Source: Spirochaetales bacterium (lineage in GTDB: Bacteria; Spirochaetota; Spirochaetia; Sphaerochaetales; Sphaerochaetaceae). Taken from it: 64,000 nt of DNA. The notes under the pieces were generated by a model. It had not been told where the DNA came from. It was given only the letters and a program-made list of their open reading frames with translations, and searched no databases. The position numbers and the translations under genes are program-made. The DNA lies in NCBI GenBank assembly GCA_018433865.1, contig JAHDQJ010000010.1, positions 124,001 to 188,000 of the forward strand, read 5' to 3'. Below are positions 36,586 through 46,210 of this stretch, one piece after another; within the stretch, counting starts at the first letter, position 1; each line of letters starts with the position of its first letter.

Positions 36586-37252
36586 GGTCACGACTCCTGA
36601 AAGGATACGGATGCATCCAAGTATACCAGATGGTGGGGGAGAAGGGAGGAAAAATGTGGGGCACCCTGAGCCGCAAAAACAGAGTAACCGGATACAGCTC
36701 TGTGCCGTGTTATCCGGTTGATAGGATGCGTGTCATGGGATTCATCATATAGGTAACCTGAGCTGCACTTCACTCAAGAAGTGGGTTATGGATCAATATC
36801 ATATCTTGGAAGGAGGATTCCAAAGTATGAACGTTCATAAAAACATGGTTATGAGCGTATGGAAATAGTTGGGGTTATCGCTAGTTCCAAGGTCGGTTCA
36901 CAAGTTTGTTAAATATGTATTATGTGATTATATATTAATCATTTAGAATATTTTCTTCGTTTCTATTATACAGTATGTGAGAAATACTTTAGGGTATGCG
37001 ACCAATTTGTGATGCAGACTGATCTATTGAGTATGGTGAGAAAGATTATACATTTTCTTCATTGTATGTGCTATGAGTCGCAATATTTCACTATAGATCA
37101 GGAGTTCTCTATGTTTAATTAATAAAACATACATAAATGATTAAAATGGAGAAAAAAATCTTGTAATACTGAAAACTGTATGATATTGTAATTATAACGT
37201 TCAAATATATCATAAAAGATTGGATGAAACGTAAGAGAATGAGGGGGAAATT
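36586..37252. other. AT-rich intergenic region with repeats and no clear gene
   Basis: This 667-base region is far more AT-rich than its neighbours. It holds an extended -10 (TGGTATACT on the minus strand, 36620-36628) for the PTS gene, a 9-bp inverted repeat AACCGGATA/TATCCGGTT (36686-36694 and 36711-36719), a TTGGAA/TTCCAA hairpin (36806-36823), a 14-bp palindrome (36826-36839) and a 13-codon open frame at 36827 preceded by AGGAGG. The promoter of the downstream ABC operon must lie here; TTGTAA-17-TATTGT at 37161-37189 is the best but weak candidate. Confidence 0.5.
36826..36839. promoter_or_regulatory. 14-bp palindrome, candidate DeoR-family operator
   Basis: TATGAACGTTCATA is a perfect palindrome upstream of the ABC/MttB/UlaG operon. 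The half-site TATGAAC(A/G)T recurs at 43568 before the kinase gene and, inverted, at 48168 in the promoter of the DeoR gene. Confidence 0.45.
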
Positions 37253-38344
37253 ATGAACAAGAAGCTTCTGATGGTCATGGTGCTGCTCTTTGCTTCTGTT
37301 GCTTTGGTGAGTGCCGCAGGACAGAAGGATGCAGGCAGTGTATCGGATCGTGGAACCGTTGAAGTGTTCGGCGGAGAGTTTTCTGTCTCCGGTGGACCGT
37401 ATACGGTAGCGCTCTCGAACTATTCCGTGGGAAACTCCTGGCGGATGCAGATGGTAGCGGAGTTTGAGAATGCTTGTGAAGAGCTCAAGGCTCTCGGAGT
37501 TGTCGACAAGTACTATGTCACCAACTCGAATGGTGACATCGCCAAGCAGATCAGCGATGTCCGAGACCTGATCACCAAGGGTGTCGACATCATAGCGATC
37601 ACGTGTGCCTCCGGATCGGCTCTGACCGATGTCGTTGACCAAGCGATGGAAGAGGGTATCAAGGTTGTCTCATTTGACAACTACCTTGTCTACGATGATG
37701 GTCAGGTACATGAGACTGCCCGTACCGGCGTCAAACAGGAAGAGTTTGGAAGGATCTGGGCCGAGTGGCTTGTCGAACAGCTCAATGGCAAGGGCGACAT
37801 CATCCTCCTGCAGGGCATGGTCGGTGCTTCCGGTGGGTTGCAGCGCTGGGCTGGTGCCGAGGAAGTCTTCAAGAACTATCCCGGCATCAAGATCCTTGGT
37901 GAAGGCTATGGGGATTGGGACTATGCGAAGGGAAAGATCATCGCAGAGCAACTCATCGCGGCACACGGCAGCAATATCGACGGTGTGTGGTCGCAAGGCG
38001 GAGCGATGACGCAGGGTGCGATTGAGGCTTTCAACGAGCGCGGACTCAAGATGGTTCCGATGACTGGCGAGGCGAACAACGGTATGCTGAAGGCTTGGGT
38101 CGCGAATCGTGACAAGGGTTTCACCAGCGTCGCTCCCGACTCTCCCTCCTACGTGAGCGTCGAAGCTCTCAAGCTTGGCATGAAGGCTGCCGAGGGTATG
38201 GATGTCGCCGGATATCATGCGTTCCCGTTGCAGGTCGTGACCGAGGAAAATCTTGACCAGTATGTGAAGCCCAATCTTCCCGACAGTTTCTGGGTGTTCA
38301 CCAACCTCACTGACGATCAGGTTGCAGAACTCTTCAGCCGCTGA
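37253..38344 (+). CDS. Ribose-type ABC transporter substrate-binding protein
   Basis: This 363-residue periplasmic binding protein of the RbsB type (Peripla_BP_4) has a Sec signal peptide (MNKKLLMVMVLLFASVALVSAAG) without a lipobox cysteine, followed by QKDA. Family landmarks are the long NGDIAKQISDVRDLITKGVDIIAIT region, FDNYLVYDD and GVWSQGGAMTQGAIEAF. It begins the importer of this locus. GAGGGGGAAA lies before its ATG and a hairpin follows its stop. Confidence 0.95.
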   Translation: MNKKLLMVMVLLFASVALVSAAGQKDAGSVSDRGTVEVFGGEFSVSGGPYTVALSNYSVGNSWRMQMVAEFENACEELKALGVVDKYYVTNSNGDIAKQISDVRDLITKGVDIIAITCASGSALTDVVDQAMEEGIKVVSFDNYLVYDDGQVHETARTGVKQEEFGRIWAEWLVEQLNGKGDIILLQGMVGASGGLQRWAGAEEVFKNYPGIKILGEGYGDWDYAKGKIIAEQLIAAHGSNIDGVWSQGGAMTQGAIEAFNERGLKMVPMTGEANNGMLKAWVANRDKGFTSVAPDSPSYVSVEALKLGMKAAEGMDVAGYHAFPLQVVTEENLDQYVKPNLPDSFWVFTNLTDDQVAELFSR

Positions 38345-38360
38345 TCCGACTGTCATGCGA

Positions 38361-38388
38361 AAGGGTGGGACCTCCGTGTTCCACCCTT
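38361..38388 (+). promoter_or_regulatory. Intercistronic hairpin after RbsB-type gene
   Basis: AAGGGTGG (38361-38368) pairs with CCACCCTT (38381-38388) across a 12-base loop, 17 bases after the binding-protein stop. It probably stabilises the upstream mRNA or limits read-through to the ATPase gene. Confidence 0.6.
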
Positions 38389-38453
38389 CGTCTGCCCATA
38401 TGGAGCATAGCTACATGGATCATGTTGCGATACACTGGGACGAGGGGGAATGA

Positions 38454-39950
38454 ATGAACGCGGATACTATCCTGGACATGCAGAAGATCAGCAAGCACTT
38501 CGGTGGAGTCATCGCGCTGCATGAGGTTGATTTTTCCTGTAGGGTCAATGAGATCCACTGTATCGCAGGAGAGAACGGGGCGGGCAAGAGCACACTGCTG
38601 AAGATCATCTCCGGGTTGCTCAGTGCCGATCATGGACAGATGTTCCTCCATGGCAAAGAGGTGCAATTCAAAAGTCCGCACGAAGCGCAGAAACACGGGA
38701 TCGCCATGGTGTATCAGGAGTTGACCCTGATTCCCGAACTCACCGTGGAGGAGAATATCTTCCTGAACATCGAACCGAAGAACAGGTTCTCCATCATCGA
38801 CAGGAAGAAAGTTTCGGCTCAACTAGCGCATCTGATGCAGGAATATGATATCGAATTGGCTCCCAAGGCTGTGGTGAAGACACTGAGCATCGCCCAACAG
38901 CAGATGACCGAGATACTGAAGATCCTGGTGCGCAATCCCAACATCATCATCCTGGATGAGCCCACGTCGGCATTGGCACAGGGCGAGGTCGAGAAACTGT
39001 TCCATATCATGCGGACGATGAAGGAGCGGGGCAAGACACTGCTGTTCATCTCCCACCGTCTGGATGAGATCTTCAGCATCACCGATCGGGTGACCGTGCT
39101 CAAGGACAGTCGCTTGGTCGGAACCTACGAGACCAAAGATCTGGATCATGGCAAACTGATCCGTGCCATGGTCGGCAGGTCCCTCACCAGCATATTTCCG
39201 AAGCCGAACGAGATCGACATCGAGCGGACGGTATTCGCGGTCGAATCGTTCAGCGTCGGCAATAAGGTCAAGGATGTCAGTTTTTCCGTTTATCATGGGG
39301 AGGTGGTCGGTATCGCAGGATTGCAAGGGCATGGGCAGACTGAGCTGCTCAACGGCATAGCAGCCTTGATGTCCCATACGGTTGGCAAGATATTCATCAA
39401 TGGGGAACAGGTCGTGGCCAACACTCCTTGGGATGCGATACGGGCAGGTATTGCCTTGGTCCCGGTAGACAGGAAGACTGAGGGCCTGTTGCTCGAGCTC
39501 TCCGTGAAAGACAACCTGGCACTTGCCAGCCTTGACAAGCGGAAGAACAGCCTCTTCCTTGATCGGAAGGCAGAGCGGTCCTTCGCCAAGGAGATGGTCG
39601 GTCGATTGTCGATCAAGTGTGCGGGTGAACAGGTGGCCGTGAAGAATCTCTCCGGGGGAAACCAGCAAAAGGTGGTCCTTGGCAAGGAATTGGGTATCGA
39701 ACCCAAGGTATTGCTTTTCAATGAGCCGACTCGGGGCATCGATATCGAGGCGAAAAGCGAGTTCTATGCGATCATGCGCAAGCTCACTTCCGAAGGTGTG
39801 GGCATCATCGTGGTTTCCAGCGATCTCATGGAAGTGATCGGGATCTGCGACCGGGTAATCGTCCTCTACGAGGGAAAGGTAAGTGGCATATTGGCCAAGG
39901 AAGAAATGTCTGAGGAATCGATCATGCGTTGTGCAGTCGGATTGGGTTGA
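38454..39950 (+). CDS. Ribose-type ABC transporter ATPase (tandem NBD)
   Basis: This 498-residue tandem-domain ATPase has Walker A GENGAGKST at about residues 39-47, IILDEPTSALAQGE in the first Walker B, and signature LSGGNQQKV at about residue 399 with VLLFNEPTRGIDIE after it. The second Walker B thus has Asn where Asp is usual (FNEP in place of IDEP), in the domain that carries the intact signature. It energises the two permeases encoded next. Confidence 0.95.
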   Translation: MNADTILDMQKISKHFGGVIALHEVDFSCRVNEIHCIAGENGAGKSTLLKIISGLLSADHGQMFLHGKEVQFKSPHEAQKHGIAMVYQELTLIPELTVEENIFLNIEPKNRFSIIDRKKVSAQLAHLMQEYDIELAPKAVVKTLSIAQQQMTEILKILVRNPNIIILDEPTSALAQGEVEKLFHIMRTMKERGKTLLFISHRLDEIFSITDRVTVLKDSRLVGTYETKDLDHGKLIRAMVGRSLTSIFPKPNEIDIERTVFAVESFSVGNKVKDVSFSVYHGEVVGIAGLQGHGQTELLNGIAALMSHTVGKIFINGEQVVANTPWDAIRAGIALVPVDRKTEGLLLELSVKDNLALASLDKRKNSLFLDRKAERSFAKEMVGRLSIKCAGEQVAVKNLSGGNQQKVVLGKELGIEPKVLLFNEPTRGIDIEAKSEFYAIMRKLTSEGVGIIVVSSDLMEVIGICDRVIVLYEGKVSGILAKEEMSEESIMRCAVGLG

Positions 39951-39962
39951 GGTGTATCGAAG

Positions 39963-40922
39963 ATGAACCAGAGAATCAAACGTGTGAACATACAGCAGAT
40001 GATGCAGCGAAACACGCATGTCATGTACATGTACCTGTTCTTGCTGGTCATGGTCATCGTGTCGGGGGTCCTCGATCCCGACTTCCTCTCGGTACGGAAC
40101 ATCAACAATCTCATCTTGAGCTCGTTGCCCATATTCATCGTTTCCTGTGCCCAGATGATCATATTGCTGATGGGGGACATCGATCTCTCCCTGGGCAGCA
40201 TCATCGGTCTGGTCAATGTGGTCTTCGTGATGCTCATGCGTCCTGACCAGCCGTTCGGGTATGTGACGGCCCTCCTCGTGGCGCTGGCCGTAGGGACGCT
40301 CTGTGGGTTTGTCAATGGATTCCTCATCACCAAATTGCGTCTTCCGTCGGTTATCGTGACGATCGCGACTTCGAACGTATTCGGCGGATTGGCGCTCTTC
40401 GCATGCCCGGTACCGGGAGGAAAGGTGCACAATCTGTTCTCGCGATTTGTCATGGGCCGGCAAGGATTTCCCTTCCCGATCGTCCTGATGGTGATCACGC
40501 TCGTCACCATCTACCTGCTTACGAGCCGTTCCACGTTCGGGATGAAAGTGCGGGCGGTAGGAGGCAATCAATTCGCTGCCTATACCACGGGCATCTCAAT
40601 CGCGCGGATCAAGCTTACTGCCTACTGCCTGGCAGGATTCCTCGCGAGTCTCTCTGCCATCTTCCTGACTTCTCAAATGCGCTGTTCCGACGCGACGGTG
40701 GGAAACTCGTTCACGGTGAATTCACTCACGGTAGCTGTGGTCGGCGGAACCGCGCTCTCGGGATCTGTCGGGGGAGTCTCCGGTGTGATCGGAGGCTCGT
40801 TCATCATCATGATCATCAACAATATCCTGAACCTGATCAACGTCTCCTCGTTCTATCAGTATGTGATCCAGGGTCTGGTTCTGATTTTCGCGCTTGCCAT
40901 CAGTTCGAAGAGGAAGAAATGA
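39963..40922 (+). CDS. Ribose-type ABC transporter permease
   Basis: This 319-residue RbsC-family membrane protein has LLMGDIDLSLGSIIGLVNVVF, FGMKVRAVGGNQFAAYTTGI and a glycine-rich GGTALSGSVGGVSGVIGG loop. It is one of two different permeases in this operon and probably forms a heterodimer with the 40999 product. GAGGTG precedes the ATG. Confidence 0.94.
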   Translation: MNQRIKRVNIQQMMQRNTHVMYMYLFLLVMVIVSGVLDPDFLSVRNINNLILSSLPIFIVSCAQMIILLMGDIDLSLGSIIGLVNVVFVMLMRPDQPFGYVTALLVALAVGTLCGFVNGFLITKLRLPSVIVTIATSNVFGGLALFACPVPGGKVHNLFSRFVMGRQGFPFPIVLMVITLVTIYLLTSRSTFGMKVRAVGGNQFAAYTTGISIARIKLTAYCLAGFLASLSAIFLTSQMRCSDATVGNSFTVNSLTVAVVGGTALSGSVGGVSGVIGGSFIIMIINNILNLINVSSFYQYVIQGLVLIFALAISSKRKK

Positions 40923-40998
40923 ACAGGGAATGGCAAGCAGGATTCGCATCGCGTCTCTCATCACAGGGAACGTACGACGATTTGGGAAGGTATCACAT

Positions 40999-41967
40999 AT
41001 GGAACTGAAACATAGGAACATGCTGGTGCAAAAAATCTCAGGGAGCAACTACCTGGTGGGCATCGTGTTGTTGCTCATGCTCGTAGGGGCACAGATCATC
41101 ATTCCCGGTTTCCTCGGGATCAGGAATGTCGGCAATATCCTGAAGGTTGCCTCATTCATCGGAATCGCCGCGATAGGACAGACCTTGGCGATCCTGATCG
41201 GTGGCATCGACATGTCGATCTCCAATGTCATCACGTTGGTCAATATCGTGACCGCGCAGATGATGGTCGGGGACAATGCAAACATTCCGCTCACGATGAT
41301 CGTCATCCTCTGTATCGGTGTGGTGGTGGGCTGTATCAACGCATTCGGCATCACCTACTTCAAGATACCGCCCATCGTCATGACGATCGGCATGGGTACG
41401 GTTCTCCAGGGAATTGCGTTGCTCTACAGCAAAGGGGCACCGAAAGGGAATGCCGCACCGCTGCTGCGCCACCTCGTGAACGAACCGAAGGTATTCGGAT
41501 TCACCACATGGGTGGTCGTTTTTTGGGTCGTGCTTGCGGCCTTGGTGATCGTGGTGCTCAGGATGACTGCCTTCGGCCGAAGAGTGTTTGCCATCGGAAA
41601 CAACCGGACGACTGCACGGTTCTCAGGTATCAGGATCAACCAGATCATCTTCACCTGCTATATCCTCTCGGGTGTATTCGCGGCCATCACCGGAGTGATC
41701 CTTACCGGGTACACGGGAACCGCATCAGCGGAGGCTGGCGCACAATACTCCATGAACTCCATCGTGGCAGTCGTGGTGGGCGGTACTGCAATCACCGGAG
41801 GACGTGGCGGGTACGGAGGTACGATTCTGGGTGTCATCATCCTGACCATCCTCAACAACATCCTCACCGTGATGAACATTCCGATATCGGGGGTGATGAT
41901 CGCACAAGGCCTCATCATCATCGTGATGGTCTATGTGTACGGCAAGGAGAAGGCGAAGACTTGGTGA
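40999..41967 (+). CDS. Ribose-type ABC transporter permease
   Basis: This 322-residue RbsC-family membrane protein has ILIGGIDMSISNVITLVNIV, FGRRVFAIGNNRTTARFSGI and GGTAITGGRGGYGGTILGV. Several in-frame starts exist upstream, overlapping the previous permease; ATG 40999 was chosen because GGGAAGG lies eight bases before it and the first helix then follows after a normal N-terminus. The methyltransferase homologue follows. Confidence 0.93.
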   Translation: MELKHRNMLVQKISGSNYLVGIVLLLMLVGAQIIIPGFLGIRNVGNILKVASFIGIAAIGQTLAILIGGIDMSISNVITLVNIVTAQMMVGDNANIPLTMIVILCIGVVVGCINAFGITYFKIPPIVMTIGMGTVLQGIALLYSKGAPKGNAAPLLRHLVNEPKVFGFTTWVVVFWVVLAALVIVVLRMTAFGRRVFAIGNNRTTARFSGIRINQIIFTCYILSGVFAAITGVILTGYTGTASAEAGAQYSMNSIVAVVVGGTAITGGRGGYGGTILGVIILTILNNILTVMNIPISGVMIAQGLIIIVMVYVYGKEKAKTW

Positions 41968-42010
41968 ACATGCAAGTTGTCGGAAGGTATCATACACAGG
42001 AGGTTCATGC

Positions 42011-43522
42011 ATGAGAGAGGGATTGGGACACGATTTCCCGTATGTCGATATTATCAGTGACCGCTCGGTCGAGCGGGTGATCAAGGGAAGTCTCTCTGTC
42101 CTTGCCGATACAGGAGTAGTGGTGCAGGACAAGCAGATGCAACAGACGCTCGTTGCATACGGATGCCGTGTGGACACGTCGACCGATAGGGTCCGCATGG
42201 ACGAAGCGGTCGTGACTCGTGCGCTTTCGAGCGCTCCGGGCAGTTTCGAGGGGAAGGCCATGGATCCTTCCGAATCGATCCGTTTCAGTCCCGGAGAGAC
42301 TACCTATTTCATCAATGGCTGCGGCAAGGCGCTCGTCGATGTCGATACCTGGGAGATGCATGATCCGACTCGTGAAGAATTTTACCGTCACATCAGGGTG
42401 ATCGATGCGCTTCCCCACATCGATATCCAGAACTGCTTTCCCTTCTTCGGATTCGCAAAGGTTCCCGAATGCATGCGCCTGATCGAATCGGCGGCGGCGA
42501 AGTTCCGGGTATCGGGAAAGGTTCAGATCGAGGGGACCCTCTTCGACAACTACCGGTTCACTTGTGCGATGGCCGATCTCTTCAAGGTCGATCTGTTCCA
42601 GATCGTGAACTCTGCGGCTCCCTTGACCTATTATGCGGAGACTGCGGATCAGATGCGGACTTATACCGAGCACAACCTCCCGTTCCATTTCGCGACCGGA
42701 GTGACACGGGGAATGACCGGTCCGATGACTTCACTCGGTTCGGTGATCCTCAACAATGCGGAGGCTCTGGCTGGCATCGTGATGTCACAGGCCTTGCAGG
42801 AAGGTTCCCGCGTGTGGGTGAACAGCATGATGCTCACCCCCAACATGAGCAACGGAATGCCGGCATTCGGTGATATCGGAAACAGCATCACCGATATGGC
42901 ATTCAACCAAGTGTGGAGACACTTGGACATTCCGTGTTGGTCGAATGCAGCGTCCTGGACCAGTTCCAAGATGATCGACTACCAGGCAGGATATGAACTG
43001 ACCAGCGCTTTGGTGCTCCAGATTCTCAGCGGAGCAACCGCGATTTCCTTTCAAGGCGGGTTGCATGACGAGATCGGCGTAAGTACGGTGAAGGCGATCA
43101 TCGACGATGACGTGGTTGCTTCGCTCAAGCGGCTGATGCGTGGTTTGAACGACTCTGAGGAGGGTTTGGCAGTCGATCTCATCAATGAGATCGGACCATT
43201 GCCCGGCTCCTATCTCGATACCGACTTGACACTCGAGCACTGGCGGGATGAGTGTCATATCCCGACCGTCGGCATCAGGGATCCGTATCCTCAGTGGGTG
43301 GAAGGGAACAAACGCGGTTCTGTCGTCGAACGTGCGAAAGAGAGGATGGAACAGCTTCTTGCGGACCATAAGGAGACTGTACTCACTGAGTCCCAAGAGC
43401 AGGAGCTTGAATATATCCTCGAGGAAGCCAGGACCTACTATCGGAAAAAGGGACTCATTTCGGACGAGGAGTGGCGGATCTATCAGGAGGATCTGGCGAG
43501 CCCGGGTTATCCGTTCTCGTGA
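42011..43522 (+). CDS. MttB-family (trimethylamine methyltransferase-like) corrinoid methyltransferase homologue
   Basis: This 503-residue protein belongs to the MttB superfamily, with LFKVDLFQIVNSAAPLTYYAE, PFHFATGVTRGMTGPMTSLGSVILNNAEALAG and a late KAIIDDDVVASLKRLMRGL as landmarks. There is no in-frame TAG, so it is the non-pyrrolysine type, which in characterised members demethylates quaternary amines such as glycine betaine or carnitine and passes the methyl group to a corrinoid protein. No corrinoid protein or reactivase is in the window. AGGAGG lies seven bases before ATG 42011. The gene belongs to the ABC operon. Confidence 0.88.
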   Translation: MREGLGHDFPYVDIISDRSVERVIKGSLSVLADTGVVVQDKQMQQTLVAYGCRVDTSTDRVRMDEAVVTRALSSAPGSFEGKAMDPSESIRFSPGETTYFINGCGKALVDVDTWEMHDPTREEFYRHIRVIDALPHIDIQNCFPFFGFAKVPECMRLIESAAAKFRVSGKVQIEGTLFDNYRFTCAMADLFKVDLFQIVNSAAPLTYYAETADQMRTYTEHNLPFHFATGVTRGMTGPMTSLGSVILNNAEALAGIVMSQALQEGSRVWVNSMMLTPNMSNGMPAFGDIGNSITDMAFNQVWRHLDIPCWSNAASWTSSKMIDYQAGYELTSALVLQILSGATAISFQGGLHDEIGVSTVKAIIDDDVVASLKRLMRGLNDSEEGLAVDLINEIGPLPGSYLDTDLTLEHWRDECHIPTVGIRDPYPQWVEGNKRGSVVERAKERMEQLLADHKETVLTESQEQELEYILEEARTYYRKKGLISDEEWRIYQEDLASPGYPFS

Positions 43523-43567
43523 GTCATGGAATCACGAAGATCACCCATACGCATGAAATGATTGTTA

Positions 43568-43642
43568 TATGAACATAATAGTGTAATAGTAATTAAAAAA
43601 ATCATAAAAACATTGACAAATAGTGCATATACTTAGTATGCT
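43568..43642 (+). promoter_or_regulatory. Promoter of the kinase/UlaG unit with upstream TATGAACAT site
   Basis: TTGACA (43613-43618) and TATGCT (43637-43642) are 18 bases apart, giving the kinase gene its own promoter within a short AT-rich gap. TATGAACATAATA (43568-43580) lies 32 bases upstream of the -35 box and matches half of the palindrome at 36826. Confidence 0.55.
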
Positions 43643-43659
43643 GTACAAAAGGTAATCGA

Positions 43660-45144
43660 ATGATAGTTGTCTTGGATATCGGAACCTCCAACATCCGCGC
43701 CGCACTGCTTGACGGGACTGCACAGGTCCTGCACCTGGGACGCGTCAAGTATTCATTGGAGATCGCTAGTTCGGGACACGCGGAGATGGACATGAGGCTG
43801 TTCGATGATGCCTTGCATGCTGTCCTCGCTTCCGTTGCTGCTTACGCTCGCACGCATGCGATCACGGTGTGCGGCATCTCCTTGACCAGCCAACGATCCT
43901 CGGTCATCCCGGTGGATGCAGATGGCCATGCACTGTACAATGCCCTGATGTGGCAGGATACGCGATCCGCAGGTATCTGTGAGGAATTCGCACCGTACCG
44001 GGAAGAGATCTACCGGCTAACCGGAGTCAGGCTCTCTCCGGTGTTCTCCGCTCCGAAGATGGTGTATCTCAAGCGGTTCATGCCGGACATCCATGAGAAG
44101 AGTCACAAATTGATCGGATTCGCTGAGTATACGATCCATGCGCTGTGTGGAGTATTCGCGACGGACACATCGTTTGCAAGCAGGACCGCGCTGTTCGACA
44201 TCAATGATCTTTCCTGGTCCGATCGGTTGCTGGACCTGTTCGGATTGGATAGGGGCAAGCTCTGTCCTGTCGTCCCGGTCGGTTCTGTGATCGCATCCAC
44301 CGTCGGGTGGGTCCGGGATTTATTCGGTTATCCGATTCCCGTCCTCTCGGCAGGTGGCGACCAACAGTGCGCAGCACTTGGGAACGGATGCATCCATCCT
44401 GGCGATATCATGGCGAACCTGGGAACCGGGGCCTATGTCTTGGCTTTGACAGACCATGTCAAGAGTGATCGGCGGATGCGACTGAGCATCAACGTTTCCG
44501 CGATCCACGGCATGTGGATCTACGAGGGTGCGGTGTTGAGTGCGGGAAGGACGCTCGATTGGGTGAATGATACCTTCTTTGCCGATCCGACAGAGGATCA
44601 TCCCTACCAACGGTTCACCGCCGCTTCACGGAACTCACCGGAGGGAGCGAACGGATTGCGATTCGACATCCACTTCGCAGGGAAGGGTACCCCTGACTGG
44701 GATCCAAAGCGACGTGGACGCATCGACAACCTGAGCTTTTCCCATACGAAGGACGACATTGCACGCGCAGTCATGGAGGGCATCGCCTACGCAGTGGCCG
44801 AATGCGTCGAGGTGATTGAGGAGACCAACGCTTCGTGCGCAGCGGTACTCCACGTCTCCGGCGGATTGAGCAAGGATGCACTGCAGGACGACATACTGTC
44901 TGCGGTGCTGCACAAGGAGGTCGTCTGTGCCGAAGGAATCGAAGCGACGATCCTCGGAGCTTGGATCAGTTCGGCTGCGATGCTCGGGATCCACGACTCG
45001 GTAGGTGCCGCGTATGCTGCGGCCTCCGGTTCCATAACCGAGCTACGCTACCGTGCAAGCGAGGATACCATGCATACATACCGTACTATCTTGCAGAAGA
45101 CGAATGAACACGGAGATAAAGGAGAGAGAGATGTCCAAGGTTGA
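43660..45144 (+). CDS. FGGY-family carbohydrate kinase
   Basis: This 494-residue kinase has the N-terminal phosphate loop [15 protein letters not shown], the FGGY-1 landmarks [17 protein letters not shown] and [33 protein letters not shown] and a C-terminal HVSGGLSKD. Family members phosphorylate sugars such as xylulose, rhamnulose or ribulose. Directly before a UlaG lactonase it would supply the phosphorylated sugar or lactone that PTS uptake supplies in the enterobacterial ascorbate pathway. The end overlaps the UlaG gene by 14 bases. Confidence 0.92.
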   Translation: MIVVLDIGTSNIRAALLDGTAQVLHLGRVKYSLEIASSGHAEMDMRLFDDALHAVLASVAAYARTHAITVCGISLTSQRSSVIPVDADGHALYNALMWQDTRSAGICEEFAPYREEIYRLTGVRLSPVFSAPKMVYLKRFMPDIHEKSHKLIGFAEYTIHALCGVFATDTSFASRTALFDINDLSWSDRLLDLFGLDRGKLCPVVPVGSVIASTVGWVRDLFGYPIPVLSAGGDQQCAALGNGCIHPGDIMANLGTGAYVLALTDHVKSDRRMRLSINVSAIHGMWIYEGAVLSAGRTLDWVNDTFFADPTEDHPYQRFTAASRNSPEGANGLRFDIHFAGKGTPDWDPKRRGRIDNLSFSHTKDDIARAVMEGIAYAVAECVEVIEETNASCAAVLHVSGGLSKDALQDDILSAVLHKEVVCAEGIEATILGAWISSAAMLGIHDSVGAAYAAASGSITELRYRASEDTMHTYRTILQKTNEHGDKGERDVQG

Positions 45145-46195
45145 TGAGATTACCCGAGAATCGTGGGTGTTGGATACATTCCCTGAGTGGGGAACTTGGT
45201 TGAACGAAGAGATTGAGCAGGAAGTGGTCAAGGATAACACCGTCGCGATGTGGTGGCTCGGGTGTGTCGGCTTATGGGTCAAGACTCCCCAGGACTGTAA
45301 CATCAGCATCGATTTCTGGTGTGGAAAAGGCAAGCGGACAAAGCATGTGAAGAACATGGTGGCAGGTCATCAGATGGCAAACATGTGCGGTTGCCGCGAG
45401 TTGCAGCCAAACCTCCGTGCCTCTGTCTTCGTGATGGATCCCTTCGCGGTGAAGAAGGTGGATGCGGTGCTTGCGACCCATTATCACCAGGACCACATGG
45501 ATCCCAACTTCGCCTCTGCGGTGTTGCACAACATCCGGGAGAAAGTTCCGTTCATCGGCCCGAAGAAGTCGGTGGAGACCTGGATCAAGTGGGGAGTACC
45601 TGCTGACCGTTGCATCACCGTGAAGCCAGGGGATTCGATCAAGATCAAGGATATGGAGATCATAGCGGTCGATTCCTTCGACCGTACCTGTCTGGTCACG
45701 ACGGATGGATACCAGGATATCCGCGATACCTGCCCGAACGATATGGATGACAAAGCAGTCAACTATATCATCAAGACCCCAGGAGGAAACATCTACCACA
45801 GCGGGGACAGCCATTACTCGATCTATTTCGCCAAGCATGGCAAGGACTATGAAATCGATGTCGCGCTCGGATCCTATGGGGAGAATCCGGTCGGCATCGC
45901 TGACAAGATGACCAGCGTCGATATCTTGAGGATGGCTGAGGCACTGCGCACGAAGGTGGTCATTCCCGTACACTACGATGTGTGGACCAACTTCATGGCC
46001 GATCTCAATGAGATCAAGGTCCTCTGGGATATGAAGAAGGACCGGCTCGGATACCAGTTCCATCCGTTCTTCTGGGAAGTCGGCGGGAAATATGTCTATC
46101 CGACAGACAAGGACAGGTTGTATTACCATCATGATCGTGGATTCCACGATTGCTTCGAGCATGAACCGAACACGCCGTTCCGTTCCATTCTCTGA
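45131..46195 (+). CDS. ulaG: L-ascorbate-6-phosphate lactonase (UlaG) homologue
   Basis: This 354-residue metallo-beta-lactamase-fold enzyme has the same length as E. coli UlaG and shares long stretches from its start ([20 protein letters not shown]) through [11 protein letters not shown] and [16 protein letters not shown] to [16 protein letters not shown] and [18 protein letters not shown]. The metal motif reads THYHQDHMD, the family HxHxDH. UlaG opens the lactone ring of L-ascorbate-6-phosphate to 3-keto-L-gulonate-6-phosphate. The downstream decarboxylase and epimerases (UlaD, E, F) are not in the window. Substrate identity with ascorbate is likely by similarity but not proven. Confidence 0.9.
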   Translation: MSKVDEITRESWVLDTFPEWGTWLNEEIEQEVVKDNTVAMWWLGCVGLWVKTPQDCNISIDFWCGKGKRTKHVKNMVAGHQMANMCGCRELQPNLRASVFVMDPFAVKKVDAVLATHYHQDHMDPNFASAVLHNIREKVPFIGPKKSVETWIKWGVPADRCITVKPGDSIKIKDMEIIAVDSFDRTCLVTTDGYQDIRDTCPNDMDDKAVNYIIKTPGGNIYHSGDSHYSIYFAKHGKDYEIDVALGSYGENPVGIADKMTSVDILRMAEALRTKVVIPVHYDVWTNFMADLNEIKVLWDMKKDRLGYQFHPFFWEVGGKYVYPTDKDRLYYHHDRGFHDCFEHEPNTPFRSIL

Positions 46196-46210
46196 GGATA
46201 GGGTAGCCGG

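Noticed and set aside
38823-40571. Minus-strand open frame of 582 codons opposite the ATPase and permease genes
   Set aside because: It covers parts of two well-supported plus-strand genes and its His/Asp/Arg-rich composition is that of an antisense frame.
42011-43522. Possible pyrrolysine-containing MttB
   Set aside because: No in-frame TAG exists in the gene, and no pyrrolysine machinery is visible.
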